From Bacteroidales bacterium (lineage in GTDB: Bacteria; Bacteroidota; Bacteroidia; Bacteroidales; UBA932), in NCBI GenBank assembly GCA_017556665.1, contig JAFYMJ010000183.1:1-19770 (forward strand): 19,770 nt of DNA. Reading direction: 5' to 3'. A program made the position numbers and the translations under genes. Within the stretch, counting starts at the first letter, position 1, and each line of letters opens with the position of its first letter. Of the stretch, positions 7,508 through 18,701 are shown in pieces. The notes under the pieces are model-generated. The model was not told where the DNA came from, did not search any database, and worked only from the letters and a program-made list of their open reading frames with translations.

Positions 7508-7528
7508 GCTTGAATATATAGAGTTGTT

Positions 7529-10500
7529 TTACTCTGTATCTTTAGAAAGTTTAGCTTTTGCCATTCTTTGGTAATCGTCCATAGAAGCAACAACAAGCTT
7601 CTCATACTCTCTTTGACCAGTACCTGCAGGAATTGGGTGACCGCAGATAACATTCTCTTTAAGACCCTCTAAAGTATCAACCTTACCGTGGATAGCAGCC
7701 TCGCTCAATACTTTTGTAGTCTCTTGGAATGATGCTGCTGACATAAAGCTACTTGTCTTTAACGCAGCACGGGTAATTCCTTGAAGAACTTGGTTTGAAG
7801 TAGCAGGGATAGCATCTCTAGCCTCTACAAGTTTAAGATCTTGGCGTTTAAGCTTAGAGTTCTCATCTCTTAAAGTTCTAACTGTAACAATTTGGCCTGG
7901 TTTCAAGTTTTGAGAGTCACCTGCATCCAAGACTACTTTCTTATCCCAGATTTCATCATTCTCTTGCATAAACTCAAACTTGTCTACCAATTGCTCAGGT
8001 AAGAATCTTGTATCACCTGGATCAACAATCTCCACTTTGCGCATCATTTGTCTTACAATAATCTCAAAGTGTTTGTCGTTAATCTTCACACCTTGTAAAC
8101 GGTAAACCTCTTGCACCTCATTTACAATATACTCTTGTACTTTAGTTGGACCTAAAATAGAAAGAATATCTATTGGAGCAATTGCACCATCAGAAAGTGG
8201 CATACCAGCTCTTACATAATCGTTCTCCTGAACCAAGATTTGTTTTGATAGTGGAACAAGATAACGTTTCTCCTCACCTGTCTTAGATTTAATGATAATC
8301 TCTCTGTTACCTCTCTTAATCTTACCCATTAGAACCTCACCATTAATCTCAGATACAATAGCAGGGTTAGAAGGGTTACGAGCCTCAAACAGCTCAGTTA
8401 CTCTTGGAAGACCTCCAGTGATATCACCAGACTTACCAATTGCACGAGGAATCTTAATTAGAATATCACCCACCTTAATTTGTTGGTTATTGTCAACCAT
8501 AATGTGAGCACCAACAGGCAAGTTGTATTGTTTAAGCTCATTACCCTCTGCATCCAAGATTCTGATAATAGGGTTCTTAGATTTATCTCTAGACTCAATT
8601 ACCACTTTATCTCTATGCATAGCAAAGTCATCCTCGGCCTCCTCTCTATAGGTAACACCATCTACCAATCCCTCGTATGCTACCTTACCGGCAATCTCAG
8701 TAATTGTTACAGCGTTATATGGATCCCACTCACAAATCTTATCACCTTTTGTTACAGTGTCACCATCTTTCTTATAAAGAATTGCACCATAAGGGACATT
8801 GTATTGAGAAAGTGTAATACCGGTATTGGCATCAACAATTCTCACCTCAGCTGTACGGCCAATTACAACCTCTTGAGTTGTACCGTTATCGCTCTCCTTA
8901 AGAATTGTTCTTAACTCCTCAAACTCAACTTTACCCTCATATTTAGAGATAATCTCACTCTCAGTTACGCTACTAGATGCAGTACCACCCACGTGGAATG
9001 TTCTAAGTGTAAGCTGGGTACCTGGCTCACCGATAGATTGTGCTGCAATAACACCAACAACCTCTCCTTTCTCAACCATTTTACCTCTTGCAAGGTTACG
9101 ACCGTAACATTTTGCACATACACCTTTCTTGCTCTCACAAGTCAGTACAGATCTAATCTCTACAGCCTCAATAGGTAAAGACTCAATTAAAGCTGCAATA
9201 TCCTCAGTAATCTCCTCTCCTGCTCCAATGATCTTCTCTCCTGTTAATGGATTGTAAACATCGTGAACAGTTGTTCTACCTAGGATTCTGTCATATAATG
9301 TCTCTACAACGTTATCTTTATTCTTAATTGCAGTTGCAATAAGACCTCTTAATGTACCGCAATCCTCTTCGTTAATGATAACATCATGAGATACGTCAAC
9401 CAATCTTCTGGTCAAATATCCTGCATCGGCAGTTTTTAGCGCTGTATCGGCCAAACCTTTACGGGCACCGTGGGTAGAGATAAAGTACTCAAGAACTGAC
9501 AATCCCTCTTTAAAGTTAGAAAGAATAGGGTTCTCAATAATCTCTGCACCTGTTGAACCAGATTTTTGAGGTTTTGCCATCAAACCACGCATACCGCACA
9601 ACTGACGGATCTGCTCTTTAGAACCACGGGCACCTGAGTGAAGCATCATATAAACTGGGTTGAAACCATCGTTATCTGATGAAATTTGTTTCTCCACTAT
9701 GTTGGTCAGGTTTGTATTTGTTTTTGTCCAAATATCAATAACCTGGTTATAACGCTCGTTGTTGGTAATAAGACCTAGGTTAAAGTTGTTTTGGATCTCC
9801 TCAACCTTAGCATAACCCTCATTAACCAAAGTAGCTTTTTGCTCTGGGATAATTACATCACCCAAGTTGAAAGACAAGCCACCTTTGAACGCCATTGTAT
9901 AACCTAAATGTTTGATATCATCAAGGAATTGTGCAGTTCTGGCAACACCTGAAACCTTTAATACATTACCAATAATATCTCTTAGAGATTTTTTGGTCAA
10001 AATCTCATTGATATATCCTACCTCTGGTGGAACCAATTGGTTTACAAATACTCTACCTGCTGTAGTCTCAACCATATGATATCCTTTAGAAGGATCAGTC
10101 ATATCTTTTGGCAATCTTACATTTACAACAGCATGAAGGTCAAGTCTACCCTCATTGTGAGCAATAATAATCTCCTCTGGTCCATAGAAGTTCATTCCTG
10201 TTCCTTTAACACCTGGTCTTGGTTTTGTAATATAGTACAAACCTAGAACCATGTCCTGAGAAGGGACAGTAATAGGAGCACCGTTAGCTGGGTTAAGGAT
10301 ATTGTGAGAACCAAGCATCAACAATTGAGCCTCAAGGATAGCAGCATTGCCTAATGGCAAGTGAACAGCCATTTGGTCACCATCAAAGTCAGCGTTGAAC
10401 GCTGTACAAGCAAGTGGATGCAATTGGATAGCTTTACCCTCAATAAGTTTTGGTTGGAATGCTTGAATACCCAATCTGTGAAGGGTAGGTGCACGGTTCA

Positions 10501-11803
10501 ACAATACCGGATGACCTTTCATTACATTCTCCAAAATATCCCATATAACTGGATCTTTTCTGTCAACAATCTTTTTTGCAGACTTAACAGTCTTAACAAT
10601 ACCACGCTCAATCAGTTTTCTGATAATAAATGGTTTGTAAAGCTCTGCAGCCATATACTTAGGAAGACCGCACTCATGCATCTTAAGCTCTGGACCAACA
10701 ACAATTACAGAACGGGCAGAATAGTCTACACGTTTACCTAACAAGTTTTGACGGAATCTACCTTGTTTACCCTTTAAACTGTCAGATAGAGATTTTAAAG
10801 TTCTGTTAGCCTCAGTCTTAACTGCATTAGATTTTCTTGAGTTATCGAATAGAGAATCTACTGCCTCTTGAAGCATACGTTTCTCATTTCTTAAAATAAC
10901 CTCTGGTGCCTTAATCTCTATAAGTCTCTTTAGACGGTTGTTTCTAATGATAACTCTTCTATATAAATCATTCAAGTCAGATGTTGCAAATCTACCTCCA
11001 TCAAGTGGAACTAGAGGACGTAAATCTGGTGGAGTTACAGGTATAACCTTCAAAATCATCCACTCAGGTCTGTTAACATCTTTTGAATCTCTGAATGCCT
11101 CAATAACACTTAATCTCTTAAGTGCATCTGCTTTTCTTTGTTGAGAGGTCTCTTTCTCAATTTTGCTTCTTAGATTGTATGACAACTCATCCAAATCCAA
11201 TTTGCAAAGAAGTTGGTAGATAACCTCTGCACCCATTCCTGCAACAAATTTGTCGGGATCATTATCCTCCAACATCTGGTTCTCTCTTGGAAGAGAATCA
11301 ATAATGTCCAAATATTCCTCCTCTGTTAGAAGGTCCATCTCCTTAATACCACGCTCAGCCGCAATACCAGGTTGAACAACTACATATCTTTCATAATAGA
11401 TAATAGCGTCAAGTTTTTTAGATGGAATACCTAACAAATAACCAATTTTATTAGGTGTTGAACGGAAATACCAAATATGTGCAACAGGAACTGTAAGAGT
11501 AATGTGTCCCATTCTCTCTCTACGTACCTTCTTCTCTGTAACCTCTACACCACAACGGTCGCAGATAATACCACGGTAGCGGATTCTTTTGTATTTACCA
11601 CAGTGGCATTCATAGTCTTTTGATGGACCAAATATTCTCTCGCAAAACAAACCGTCTCTCTCTGGCTTGTATGTACGATAGTTTACAGTTTCTGGCTTTA
11701 AAACCTCTCCAGAGGATCTTGCAAGAATCTCCTCTGGTGAAGCTAGCCCTATAGTAATTCGGTTAAAATTGCTCTTAACCTTAATCTCTTTCTTAAAAGA
11801 CAT
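7529..11803 (-). CDS. rpoC: DNA-directed RNA polymerase subunit beta'
   Basis: The largest catalytic subunit of RNA polymerase. The 1424-residue product is complete (E. coli 1407). The N-terminal zinc-binding domain has Cys66, Cys68, Cys81 and Cys84 (CHCG...CDRCG). The absolutely conserved NADFDGDQM at 470-478 supplies the three Mg-binding aspartates (472, 474, 476). The bridge-helix/trigger-loop region appears as [27 protein letters not shown] at about 774-800 with no break. The second zinc site has Cys815, Cys889, Cys896 and Cys899. The C-terminal part contains the conserved [15 protein letters not shown] segment. The start MSFKKEI lies 32 bases after rpoB with no promoter motif between them, so it is cotranscribed. 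A hairpin terminator follows its stop. Confidence 0.98.
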   Translation of the reverse strand: MSFKKEIKVKSNFNRITIGLASPEEILARSSGEVLKPETVNYRTYKPERDGLFCERIFGPSKDYECHCGKYKRIRYRGIICDRCGVEVTEKKVRRERMGHITLTVPVAHIWYFRSTPNKIGYLLGIPSKKLDAIIYYERYVVVQPGIAAERGIKEMDLLTEEEYLDIIDSLPRENQMLEDNDPDKFVAGMGAEVIYQLLCKLDLDELSYNLRSKIEKETSQQRKADALKRLSVIEAFRDSKDVNRPEWMILKVIPVTPPDLRPLVPLDGGRFATSDLNDLYRRVIIRNNRLKRLIEIKAPEVILRNEKRMLQEAVDSLFDNSRKSNAVKTEANRTLKSLSDSLKGKQGRFRQNLLGKRVDYSARSVIVVGPELKMHECGLPKYMAAELYKPFIIRKLIERGIVKTVKSAKKIVDRKDPVIWDILENVMKGHPVLLNRAPTLHRLGIQAFQPKLIEGKAIQLHPLACTAFNADFDGDQMAVHLPLGNAAILEAQLLMLGSHNILNPANGAPITVPSQDMVLGLYYITKPRPGVKGTGMNFYGPEEIIIAHNEGRLDLHAVVNVRLPKDMTDPSKGYHMVETTAGRVFVNQLVPPEVGYINEILTKKSLRDIIGNVLKVSGVARTAQFLDDIKHLGYTMAFKGGLSFNLGDVIIPEQKATLVNEGYAKVEEIQNNFNLGLITNNERYNQVIDIWTKTNTNLTNIVEKQISSDNDGFNPVYMMLHSGARGSKEQIRQLCGMRGLMAKPQKSGSTGAEIIENPILSNFKEGLSVLEYFISTHGARKGLADTALKTADAGYLTRRLVDVSHDVIINEEDCGTLRGLIATAIKNKDNVVETLYDRILGRTTVHDVYNPLTGEKIIGAGEEITEDIAALIESLPIEAVEIRSVLTCESKKGVCAKCYGRNLARGKMVEKGEVVGVIAAQSIGEPGTQLTLRTFHVGGTASSSVTESEIISKYEGKVEFEELRTILKESDNGTTQEVVIGRTAEVRIVDANTGITLSQYNVPYGAILYKKDGDTVTKGDKICEWDPYNAVTITEIAGKVAYEGLVDGVTYREEAEDDFAMHRDKVVIESRDKSKNPIIRILDAEGNELKQYNLPVGAHIMVDNNQQIKVGDILIKIPRAIGKSGDITGGLPRVTELFEARNPSNPAIVSEINGEVLMGKIKRGNREIIIKSKTGEEKRYLVPLSKQILVQENDYVRAGMPLSDGAIAPIDILSILGPTKVQEYIVNEVQEVYRLQGVKINDKHFEIIVRQMMRKVEIVDPGDTRFLPEQLVDKFEFMQENDEIWDKKVVLDAGDSQNLKPGQIVTVRTLRDENSKLKRQDLKLVEARDAIPATSNQVLQGITRAALKTSSFMSAASFQETTKVLSEAAIHGKVDTLEGLKENVICGHPIPAGTGQREYEKLVVASMDDYQRMAKAKLSKDTE

Positions 11804-11835
11804 ATTTTTGTTTATTTCAAATTATCAAAAACCAA

Positions 11836-14800
11836 TTAGTCCAAATTTACGCTTAGTCCAAGTCCACGAAGCTCGTGTAGAAGTACATTCAATGACTCAG
11901 GAATACCAGGTGTAGGCATTGGATCACCCTTAACAATAGCCTCATATGCTCTAGATCTTCCTACAACATCATCAGACTTGATTGTAAGAATCTCCTGAAG
12001 GATATTAGATGCACCAAACGCCTCAAGAGCCCAAACCTCCATCTCTCCAAATCTTTGTCCACCAAATTGAGCTTTACCACCAAGAGGTTGCTGAGTAATT
12101 AGTGAGTAAGGTCCAATTGAACGAGCATGCATCTTATCGTCTACCATGTGACCAAGTTTGATCATATAGGTTACACCAACTGTTGCAGGCTGGTCAAATT
12201 TCTCACCAGTACCACCATCACTTAGATAAGTTTTACCATATCTTGGAAGTCCGGCTTTATCTGTATATTTACAAATATCATCCAAACTTGCACCATCAAA
12301 GATAGGAGTTGCGAACTTAACACCAAGCTCATTACCTGCCCATCCTAAAACGGCCTCGTAAATTTGTCCAAGGTTCATACGAGAAGGCACACCAAGAGGG
12401 TTAAGAACTATATCTACAATTGAACCATCATCCAAGAAAGGCATATCCTCATCTCTTACAACTTTGGCAACAATACCTTTGTTACCGTGTCTACCTGCCA
12501 TCTTATCACCCACTCTAATCTTTCTCTTCTTGGCAACATAAACTTTTGCAAGTTGCATGATACCTGTTGGAAGCTCATCACCAATTGTAAGGTTATATTT
12601 CTTTCTCTTAAGCTCAGCATCGTACTCTTTGTGAGCAATAAGGTAGTTATTGATAAGTTGCTTAATCATCTCATCTTTATAAGAATCGCCAGTCCAGTTA
12701 GTTGGATTGATATTCTCATAATCAAATGTATCAAGCACCTCTCTGCTAAATTGACCACCTTTAGGTAGAACCTCTACTCCGTATAAGTCACCAATTCCAT
12801 TAGACTCTTTACCCTCTACAAGGACAACAAGTTTATCAAGGAATTTATCTCTTAAGATAGTAGCCTTGCGTGTAAACTCATCCTCTGCTTGTTGGATTTG
12901 AACCTTAGTATTGGATTTGGCTTTTTTGCTGCTGCCGTCTTTACCAACTCTTGCATATAGCTTCTTGTCAATAATAGTACCTGACAATGAAGGAGAAGCT
13001 TTAAGTGAAGCATCTTTTACATCACCTGCTTTATCTCCAAAGATAGCTCTTAGCAATTTCTCCTCTGGTGAAGGATCACTCTCACCTTTAGGTGTGATCT
13101 TACCAATAAGGATATCACCTGGCTCAACAGAAGCACCAATTCTAATGATACCGTTCTCATCAAGATCCTTAGTAGCCTCCTCGCTTACGTTAGGAATATC
13201 AGAAGTCAACTCCTCCATTCCACGTTTGGTCTCTCTAACCTCCATAATGTACTCATCCACATGAATAGAAGTAAAGATATCCTCTCTAAGAATTCTCTCC
13301 GACAACACAATCGCATCCTCAAAGTTGTAACCTTTCCAAGGCATGTACGCAACTTTAAGGTTTCTACCCAAAGCCAACTCTCCATTTTGAGTTGAATAAC
13401 CCTCTGTAAGAATTTGACCTTTAACAACCTTGTCACCTTTCTTAACAATAGGTTTCAAATAAATTGAAGTACTTTGGTTAGTTTTTCTATATATAGGTAA
13501 TTTGTAAACAGTAATATCAGAATCGAATCTTACAAATTTCTCATCATCGGTTCTGTCATATTTAATATGAATCTCGTTACCATCTACATATACAACCTCT
13601 CCATTTTCACTTGCTGTGATTTGAGTTCTTGAATCTCTTGCAACAGGGCCCTCAAGACCAGTACCTACAATTGGAGCTTCAGGTTTAACAACAGGCACAG
13701 CCTGTCTCATCATGTTGGATCCCATCAAAGCACGGTTGGCATCATCATGCTCCAAGAAAGGAATAAGTGAAGCTGCAATAGAAGCAATCTGGTTAGGAGC
13801 AACGTCCATCAAGTGAACCTCCTCTTTTCCTACTACAGGATAATCTGCCTCAAATCTACATTTGATTCTTTCATCGGTGAAGTTACCGGCATCATCAATG
13901 CGTGCATTTGCTTGTGCTACCATCTTGTCCTCTTCCTCCTCTGCACTCATGTACACACAGCCATTGTTTGACAAGTCAACTACACCATTCTCTACTTTAC
14001 GGTATGGAGTTTCAATGAAACCAAGCTCATTGATTCTTGCATAAACACACAAAGAAGAGATTAGACCAATGTTTGGTCCCTCTGGAGTCTCAATTGGACA
14101 TAGGCGGCCATAGTGAGTATAGTGAACGTCACGTACCTCAAAACCTGCTCTATCTCTTGAAAGACCACCAGGTCCCAATGCAGAAAGTCTTCTCTTGTGA
14201 GTCATCTCTGCTAGAGGGTTAGTTTGATCCATAAATTGAGACAACTGGCTTGTACCAAAGAATGAATTGATTACAGATGACAAAGTTTTGGCATTAATCA
14301 AATCAATTGGAGTAAATACCTCATTGTCTCTTACGTTCATTCTCTCTCTGATGGTTCTTGCCATACGTGCAAGACCAACACTGAACTGGTTAGCTAATTG
14401 CTCGCCTACAGTTCTGATTCTTCTGTTGCTCAAGTGATCGATATCATCAACTGTAGCCTTTGCATTTATCAGTTGAATCAAATATCTGATAATCTCAATA
14501 ATATCAGATTTAGTAAGCACTCTTGTATCTGATGGAGTTGCAAGACTCAATTTCTTGTTAAGACGATATCTACCAACCTCTCCCAAATCATATCTCTTGT
14601 CTGAGAAGAAGAGTTTGTCAATAACGTCTCTTGCAGTTGCCTCATCAGGTGGTTCAGAGTTTCTTAATTGTCTATATGTATAGAAGATAGCCTCTTTCTC
14701 CGAGTTACATTGATCTTTTTGCAAAGTATTGTAGATAATTGCAAAGTCACTCGCATTAGCATCTTCATTATGAATTAGGATTGTGCTTATACCAGACTCC

Positions 14801-15657
14801 AAAATCTCCTCAATATGCTCCTCCTCCAAGATAGTCTCTCTATCGATGATTACCTCATTTCTCTCAATATATACAACCTCTCCAGTATCCTCATCAACAA
14901 AGTCCTCGTTCCAAGTTTTAAGCACTCTGGCAGCTAGCTTGCTACCAACGCATTTCTTAAGGTTGGTCTTATTAACCTTAACCTCAGTTGCCAATCCAAA
15001 TATGTCAAGAATATCCTTGTCACTCTCAAAGCCAATAGCTCTTAGCAATGTAGTAACCGGTAATTTTTTCTTACGGTCGATGTATGCATACATGACATTG
15101 TTAATGTCTGTTGCAAACTCAATCCACGAACCTTTAAAAGGAATAATTCTGGCAGAATACAACTTGGTACCATTTGCATGTAAACTTTGACCAAAGAATA
15201 CACCAGGTGAACGATGAAGTTGTGAAACCACAATTCTCTCAGAACCATTGATAATAAAAGTTCCTCTTGGGGTCATGTAAGGTATTGTCCCAAGATATAC
15301 ATCTTGAATTACTGTATCAAAATCTTCGTGCTCAGGATCTGTACAATAAAGTTTTAACTTAGCTTTTAATGGAACGCTATATGTCAAACCTCTCTCCAAA
15401 CACTCATCCATTGAATATCTTGATGGATCAATGAAATAATCGATGAACTCCAACACAAAGTTGTTGCGAGTATCGGTAATAGGAAAGATCTCTTGAAAGA
15501 CCTTGAACAATCCCTCATTTCTACGATTCTCTGCTGTAGTATCCAATTGGAAGAAATCCTTGAAAGACTTAAGTTGTACTTCCAAGAAATCTGGATAGTC
15601 TAGAAGGGATTTAGAAGTCGCGAATGTAATCCGCTGATTATTTATTAGTTGCGACAT
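11836..15657 (-). CDS. rpoB: DNA-directed RNA polymerase subunit beta
   Basis: The second-largest catalytic subunit of RNA polymerase, forming the active-site cleft with beta'. It is complete at 1273 residues, shorter than E. coli (1342), probably through lineage differences in insertions. The rifampicin-binding region lies at about residues 469-500: [29 protein letters not shown]. The positions equivalent to E. coli Gln513, Asp516, His526, Arg529 and Ser531 carry the susceptible residues. Downstream are ETPEGPNIG, the [10 protein letters not shown] segment with active-site lysines, and [21 protein letters not shown] near the C-terminus, which packs on beta'. The 104-base gap after rplL carries a hairpin with a short U-run that may modulate entry into rpoB. 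Confidence 0.98.
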   Translation of the reverse strand: MSQLINNQRITFATSKSLLDYPDFLEVQLKSFKDFFQLDTTAENRRNEGLFKVFQEIFPITDTRNNFVLEFIDYFIDPSRYSMDECLERGLTYSVPLKAKLKLYCTDPEHEDFDTVIQDVYLGTIPYMTPRGTFIINGSERIVVSQLHRSPGVFFGQSLHANGTKLYSARIIPFKGSWIEFATDINNVMYAYIDRKKKLPVTTLLRAIGFESDKDILDIFGLATEVKVNKTNLKKCVGSKLAARVLKTWNEDFVDEDTGEVVYIERNEVIIDRETILEEEHIEEILESGISTILIHNEDANASDFAIIYNTLQKDQCNSEKEAIFYTYRQLRNSEPPDEATARDVIDKLFFSDKRYDLGEVGRYRLNKKLSLATPSDTRVLTKSDIIEIIRYLIQLINAKATVDDIDHLSNRRIRTVGEQLANQFSVGLARMARTIRERMNVRDNEVFTPIDLINAKTLSSVINSFFGTSQLSQFMDQTNPLAEMTHKRRLSALGPGGLSRDRAGFEVRDVHYTHYGRLCPIETPEGPNIGLISSLCVYARINELGFIETPYRKVENGVVDLSNNGCVYMSAEEEEDKMVAQANARIDDAGNFTDERIKCRFEADYPVVGKEEVHLMDVAPNQIASIAASLIPFLEHDDANRALMGSNMMRQAVPVVKPEAPIVGTGLEGPVARDSRTQITASENGEVVYVDGNEIHIKYDRTDDEKFVRFDSDITVYKLPIYRKTNQSTSIYLKPIVKKGDKVVKGQILTEGYSTQNGELALGRNLKVAYMPWKGYNFEDAIVLSERILREDIFTSIHVDEYIMEVRETKRGMEELTSDIPNVSEEATKDLDENGIIRIGASVEPGDILIGKITPKGESDPSPEEKLLRAIFGDKAGDVKDASLKASPSLSGTIIDKKLYARVGKDGSSKKAKSNTKVQIQQAEDEFTRKATILRDKFLDKLVVLVEGKESNGIGDLYGVEVLPKGGQFSREVLDTFDYENINPTNWTGDSYKDEMIKQLINNYLIAHKEYDAELKRKKYNLTIGDELPTGIMQLAKVYVAKKRKIRVGDKMAGRHGNKGIVAKVVRDEDMPFLDDGSIVDIVLNPLGVPSRMNLGQIYEAVLGWAGNELGVKFATPIFDGASLDDICKYTDKAGLPRYGKTYLSDGGTGEKFDQPATVGVTYMIKLGHMVDDKMHARSIGPYSLITQQPLGGKAQFGGQRFGEMEVWALEAFGASNILQEILTIKSDDVVGRSRAYEAIVKGDPMPTPGIPESLNVLLHELRGLGLSVNLD

Positions 15658-15696
15658 TTTAAATTGGTTGGTGGTGAATAAAGTGAATTTAACGAC

Positions 15697-15731
15697 AAAA
15701 AGGTTTAGGACAATCTTATTGCCCTAAACCT
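15697..15731 (-). terminator. Possible attenuator hairpin between rplL and rpoB
   Basis: AGGTTTAGG (15701-15709) and CCTAAACCT (15723-15731) make a perfect 9-bp stem with a 13-base loop. On the minus strand it is followed by only four to five T (complement of 15697-15701), so termination is likely to be partial. On the plus strand it is also followed shortly by T6 (15735-15740). rpoB has no promoter-like motif of its own here, so full termination would cut off RNA polymerase; read-through is therefore expected. Confidence 0.6.
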
Positions 15732-15740
15732 GACTTTTTT

Positions 15741-15753
15741 CCCGTTTAACGGG
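15741..15753. other. Small GC hairpin just after rplL
   Basis: CCCGTTTAACGGG is a near-perfect dyad (5-bp stem, 3-base loop) 8 bases after the rplL stop, directly ahead of the larger hairpin. It has no U-run on the minus strand, so it is not a terminator there. It may protect the 3' end of an upstream processed mRNA or be a processing signal. Confidence 0.4.
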
Positions 15754-15761
15754 GGTTGAAA

Positions 15762-16136
15762 TTATTTAACCTCAACCTCTGCACCAGCCTCCTCTAGTTG
15801 AGCTTTAACTTGCTCAGCCTCGGCTTTAGAAACTTTCTCTTTAATTGCTTTAGGAGCACCGTCAACTAAATCTTTAGCCTCTTTAAGACCTAAACCAGTA
15901 ATCTCTTTAACAACTTTAACAACGCCTAATTTAGCAGCGCCTGCAGATTTAAGGATTACGTCAAACTCAGTTTGCTCAGCAGCAGCAGCAGCAGCACCTG
16001 CAGCTGGAGCTGCAACAACAGCAGCAGCAGGAGCTGGCTCAATGCCATACTCCTCTTTTAGAATTTTAGCAAGCTCTTGTACGTCTTTTACAGAAAGGTT
16101 AACTAGCTCCTCAGCTAGGTTTTTAATATCTGCCAT
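15762..16136 (-). CDS. rplL: Large ribosomal subunit protein L7/L12 (bL12)
   Basis: Forms the flexible ribosomal stalk as dimers bound to L10 and recruits translation GTPases such as EF-Tu. At 124 residues it has normal length. The N-terminal dimerisation helices (about 1-33) are followed by an Ala-rich hinge (about 37-53), then the globular domain with the highly conserved [19 protein letters not shown] that contacts GTPases. The hinge is encoded in part by a run of six CAG/CTG units at 15977-15994. All 17 glutamate codons in the gene are GAG. It follows rplJ by 30 bases, and the next gene, rpoB, begins after a hairpin-bearing gap. Confidence 0.97.
   Translation of the reverse strand: MADIKNLAEELVNLSVKDVQELAKILKEEYGIEPAPAAAVVAAPAAGAAAAAAEQTEFDVILKSAGAAKLGVVKVVKEITGLGLKEAKDLVDGAPKAIKEKVSKAEAEQVKAQLEEAGAEVEVK
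15977..15994 (+). repeat. Six-unit CAG tract in the rplL hinge
   Basis: Six uninterrupted CAG units on the plus strand read as CTG/GCT on the coding strand and encode most of an Ala run in the flexible L12 hinge. Unit gain or loss would keep the frame and only change hinge length. Confidence 0.7.
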
Positions 16137-16166
16137 GGTTTTATATTTTTAATGTGTTAATTATTA

Positions 16167-16691
16167 TTATTCTTTTTCTGATAATGTTTTTACAATTCCT
16201 GCGATTTTGCCACCACCTTGCGATGTAAGAGCAGAGATAACATTCTTCATAGGAGATTGTAGTAGAGCGACGATATCGCCAATTAGTTCCTCACGAGACT
16301 TGATGTTAACTAGAGTCTCAAGGTTCTCAGCACCAATGTAAGAACACTCTTGAACCATTGCACCTTTAAGCACTGGTTTGCCGTTCTCAGCACCAAACTC
16401 TTTGATTAGTTTAGCTGGAGCATTAGGAGTCTCGCAATACATGATTGCTGTAGATCCTTTAAGAACGCTCTCGAATTGTGCTAGATCTGCAACTTGTCTT
16501 TGCTCAAGAGCTTTATAGAATAAAGAGTTCTTTACAACTACAAGTTTGATTTGTTTCTCAAAGCAAGCACGACGTAATTTAGAGGTTTTCTCTGCATTCA
16601 AACCCTCAATATCAGTAATATAGAAGTTTGGAGTGCTCTCTAATTGTGCTGCTATATTCTCAATAATTTGTACTTTTTCTTCTTTTCTCAT
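16167..16691 (-). CDS. rplJ: Large ribosomal subunit protein L10 (uL10)
   Basis: Anchors L7/L12 dimers to 23S rRNA at the stalk base. The 174-residue product has the family pattern: MRKEEKVQIIENI at the N-terminus, FYITDIEGLNAEKTSKLRR, the KLVVVKNSL segment that binds rRNA, and a C-terminal region from ELIGDIVALLQSP onward that holds the L12-binding helix. It starts 15 bases after rplA. In many bacteria L10 represses its own mRNA through a leader; here the short gap leaves no room for such a leader, so any feedback site must lie within a coding sequence or farther upstream. Confidence 0.96.
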   Translation of the reverse strand: MRKEEKVQIIENIAAQLESTPNFYITDIEGLNAEKTSKLRRACFEKQIKLVVVKNSLFYKALEQRQVADLAQFESVLKGSTAIMYCETPNAPAKLIKEFGAENGKPVLKGAMVQECSYIGAENLETLVNIKSREELIGDIVALLQSPMKNVISALTSQGGGKIAGIVKTLSEKE

Positions 16692-16706
16692 AACAGATTA
16701 TTTTAA

Positions 16707-17408
16707 TTATTCAGCAGCACCAAATGACTTACCATCAACACAAATTCCAGGACCCATTGTAGAAGATAGGTAGATACTCTTAATGTAAGTACCTTTAAGT
16801 GCTTGTGGTTTTAATTTAACAACTGTGTTAAGGAACTCAGTAGCGTTCTCAACTAATTTGGCAGCATCGAATGATACTTTACCAATAGCTGCGTGAACAA
16901 TACCTTGTTTATCAACTTTAAAGTCAATCTTACCAGCTTTAACCTCAGCTACAGCTTTACCAATCTCCATTGTAACTGTACCAGTCTTAGGATTTGGCAT
17001 CAAGCCTCTTGGACCAAGGATTCTACCAATAGCACCAATTTTAGCCATTACAGATGGAGTACAGATGATAACATCAATATCAGTCCATCCTGCTTTAATT
17101 TTCTCAATATATTCATCTAAACCAACAAAGTCTGCACCTGCCTCCTTAGCCTCTGCCTCTTTGTCTGGTGTACAAAGTACAAGTACGCGAACTTGTTTAC
17201 CTGTTCCGTTAGGAAGTGTCACAACGCCGCGAACCATTTGATTAGCTTTACGAGGGTCAACGCCTAGACGAACAGCAATCTCAACTGATGAATCGAACTT
17301 TGTAAAAGCACAATCTTTTACTAAAGCACAAGCCTCATCTAATTTATAGTGTCTGCCAGCCTCAACTTTAGCCTCCGCTATTTTTTGATTTTTTGTTAGC
17401 TTACTCAT
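16707..17408 (-). CDS. rplA: Large ribosomal subunit protein L1 (uL1)
   Basis: Binds 23S rRNA at the L1 stalk near the E site, helps release deacylated tRNA, and in other bacteria represses the L11-L1 mRNA. The 233-residue length is standard. The family signature [16 protein letters not shown] is present at about residues 130-145, between the two halves of domain I, and the C-terminal [16 protein letters not shown] segment closes domain I. The start [14 protein letters not shown] is typical. It lies 16 bases after rplK in the same operon. Confidence 0.97.
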   Translation of the reverse strand: MSKLTKNQKIAEAKVEAGRHYKLDEACALVKDCAFTKFDSSVEIAVRLGVDPRKANQMVRGVVTLPNGTGKQVRVLVLCTPDKEAEAKEAGADFVGLDEYIEKIKAGWTDIDVIICTPSVMAKIGAIGRILGPRGLMPNPKTGTVTMEIGKAVAEVKAGKIDFKVDKQGIVHAAIGKVSFDAAKLVENATEFLNTVVKLKPQALKGTYIKSIYLSSTMGPGICVDGKSFGAAE

Positions 17409-17424
17409 TGCGTGTTGTGATTTA

Positions 17425-17871
17425 TTAGTTTACATCTGCAGGGAAAGTACCCTCTACATTAATACCCATACTTCTTGCAGTACCAGCAACCATGCTCATT
17501 GCTGATTTTAGAGTGAACGCATTCATATCAGGCATTTTATCCTGAGCAATAGCGCGAACTTGCTCCCAAGTAACTGAAGCAACTTTCTTTCTGTTAGGCT
17601 CAGCAGAACCTGATTGAATTTTGGCTGCCTCTTTAAGTTGTACAGCAACTGGTGGTTGTTTAACAACAAAAGTGAATGATTTATCACTGTAAACAGTAAT
17701 AATAACAGGCAAAACTTTACCAGCTTTGTCTTGTGTACGCGCATTAAACTGTTTGCAGAAATCCATAATGTTCACACCTTTAGAACCTAGTGCTGGTCCA
17801 ACAGGAGGAGAAGGATTAGCGGCACCGCCTTTAATCTGCAATTTAATGAATGCGGCAATTTCTTTAGCCAT
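17425..17871 (-). CDS. rplK: Large ribosomal subunit protein L11 (uL11)
   Basis: Binds 23S rRNA in the GTPase-associated centre and is needed for the stringent response through RelA. The 148-residue product has the N-terminal domain beginning [29 protein letters not shown], whose prolines form the thiostrepton contact surface, a linker, and the rRNA-binding C-terminal domain ending with [23 protein letters not shown]. It starts 11 bases after nusG. No promoter-like motif is visible in that gap, so it is read from an upstream promoter. Confidence 0.97.
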   Translation of the reverse strand: MAKEIAAFIKLQIKGGAANPSPPVGPALGSKGVNIMDFCKQFNARTQDKAGKVLPVIITVYSDKSFTFVVKQPPVAVQLKEAAKIQSGSAEPNRKKVASVTWEQVRAIAQDKMPDMNAFTLKSAMSMVAGTARSMGINVEGTFPADVN

Positions 17872-17882
17872 AATAATCTAAT

Positions 17883-18440
17883 TTATTCTTTTACTACTTG
17901 AACAAAATTTAACTCAACAATGGTCTTTCTTCCAAAGATCATTACGCTAACTTTAAGTTTGCGTTTATCCTCAAGTACCTCCTCAATAGTTCCGTTGAAA
18001 CCATTGAAAGGACCATCGGCAACTTTGACTGCCTCGCCAACTACAAATGGAGTAAGAATCTCATCTTCTCTATCTGCTAACTCGTCTGCTCTACCAAGCA
18101 AACGGTCAACCTCGCTTTGACGCATAGGAACTGGCTCTTTATCCTTACCATTTTGTCTCTCTGTCAGGAAGCCTGAGACATGGGTTATATTACGGATAAT
18201 GTGTTGGATTTCGCCTGTTAGTGCAGCCTCAATAAGAATATAGCCAGGAAGAGTAATTCTTTCTGTGCTTACTTTTTTACCATTCTTAACTTGATAAACT
18301 TTTTCGGTTGGAATTAGGACTTGAGAAACATAATCAGTAAGATCTAAACGTTTGATCTCATTCTCGATGTATTCCTTCGCTTTCTTCTCCTTACCACCGG
18401 CAGCGCGAACAACATACCACTTTTTGGCAATCTCACTCAT
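17883..18440 (-). CDS. nusG: Transcription termination/antitermination factor NusG
   Basis: Binds RNA polymerase and modulates pausing, Rho action and coupling to the ribosome. The 185-residue protein shows an N-terminal NGN domain (KKWYVVRAAGGKEKKAKEYIE at about 6-26, then TLPGYILIEA) and a C-terminal KOW domain (EAVKVADGPFNGFNGTIEEV at about 133-152). Length is close to E. coli NusG (181), with no extra domain, so it is the housekeeping factor and not a specialised UpxY-type paralog. It starts 3 bases after the secE stop, the usual secE-nusG coupling. Confidence 0.96.
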   Translation of the reverse strand: MSEIAKKWYVVRAAGGKEKKAKEYIENEIKRLDLTDYVSQVLIPTEKVYQVKNGKKVSTERITLPGYILIEAALTGEIQHIIRNITHVSGFLTERQNGKDKEPVPMRQSEVDRLLGRADELADREDEILTPFVVGEAVKVADGPFNGFNGTIEEVLEDKRKLKVSVMIFGRKTIVELNFVQVVKE

Positions 18441-18443
18441 CTC

Positions 18444-18638
18444 TTAGTACAACAAATTGTAAATAAAAGTCATAATATTTTTGAACACAATGTCCATAGC
18501 AAAAATGACACAAGCAAAAATCAAACTTGCTACCATTACAAGAATGGCAGAACTTTGAAGCTGTGCCCATGATGGCCAACTAACTTTTTTTGTTAACTCG
18601 AAGTACGACTCTTTGAAATACAAAGCTATTTTGTTCAT
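18444..18638 (-). CDS. secE: Preprotein translocase subunit SecE
   Basis: Small essential clamp of the SecYEG channel in the inner membrane. The 64-residue product is the short single-span form common in bacteria: an amphipathic N-terminal segment with YFKESYFELTKKVSWPSW (the conserved KxxWPS element), then one hydrophobic membrane segment at about residues 31-50 (ILVMVASLIFACVIFAMDIV). It lies between tRNA-Trp and nusG. No Shine-Dalgarno sequence; the leader is A/T-rich. It is short enough to be missed by length cut-offs, but the position and WPS motif are decisive. Confidence 0.95.
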   Translation of the reverse strand: MNKIALYFKESYFELTKKVSWPSWAQLQSSAILVMVASLIFACVIFAMDIVFKNIMTFIYNLLY

Positions 18639-18701
18639 TTTATTTTAATTATAACAACAACAATTGGAAGCCTTGCCGCTGTTTGATTAAATTAAATAGA
18701 C

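Noticed and set aside
8480..8914. 144-codon plus-strand frame opposite rpoC
   Set aside because: Antisense to a conserved part of beta'. Composition is dominated by Leu, Ser, Ile, Asn and Cys as expected of a shadow of GAG/AGA-rich coding DNA. Similar shadows at 10361-10741, 12911-13264 and 14783-15190 were dropped for the same reason.
17883..18440. Whether NusG is a specialised UpxY/LoaP-type antiterminator
   Set aside because: Length, NGN and KOW domains and its place between secE and rplK are those of the housekeeping NusG.
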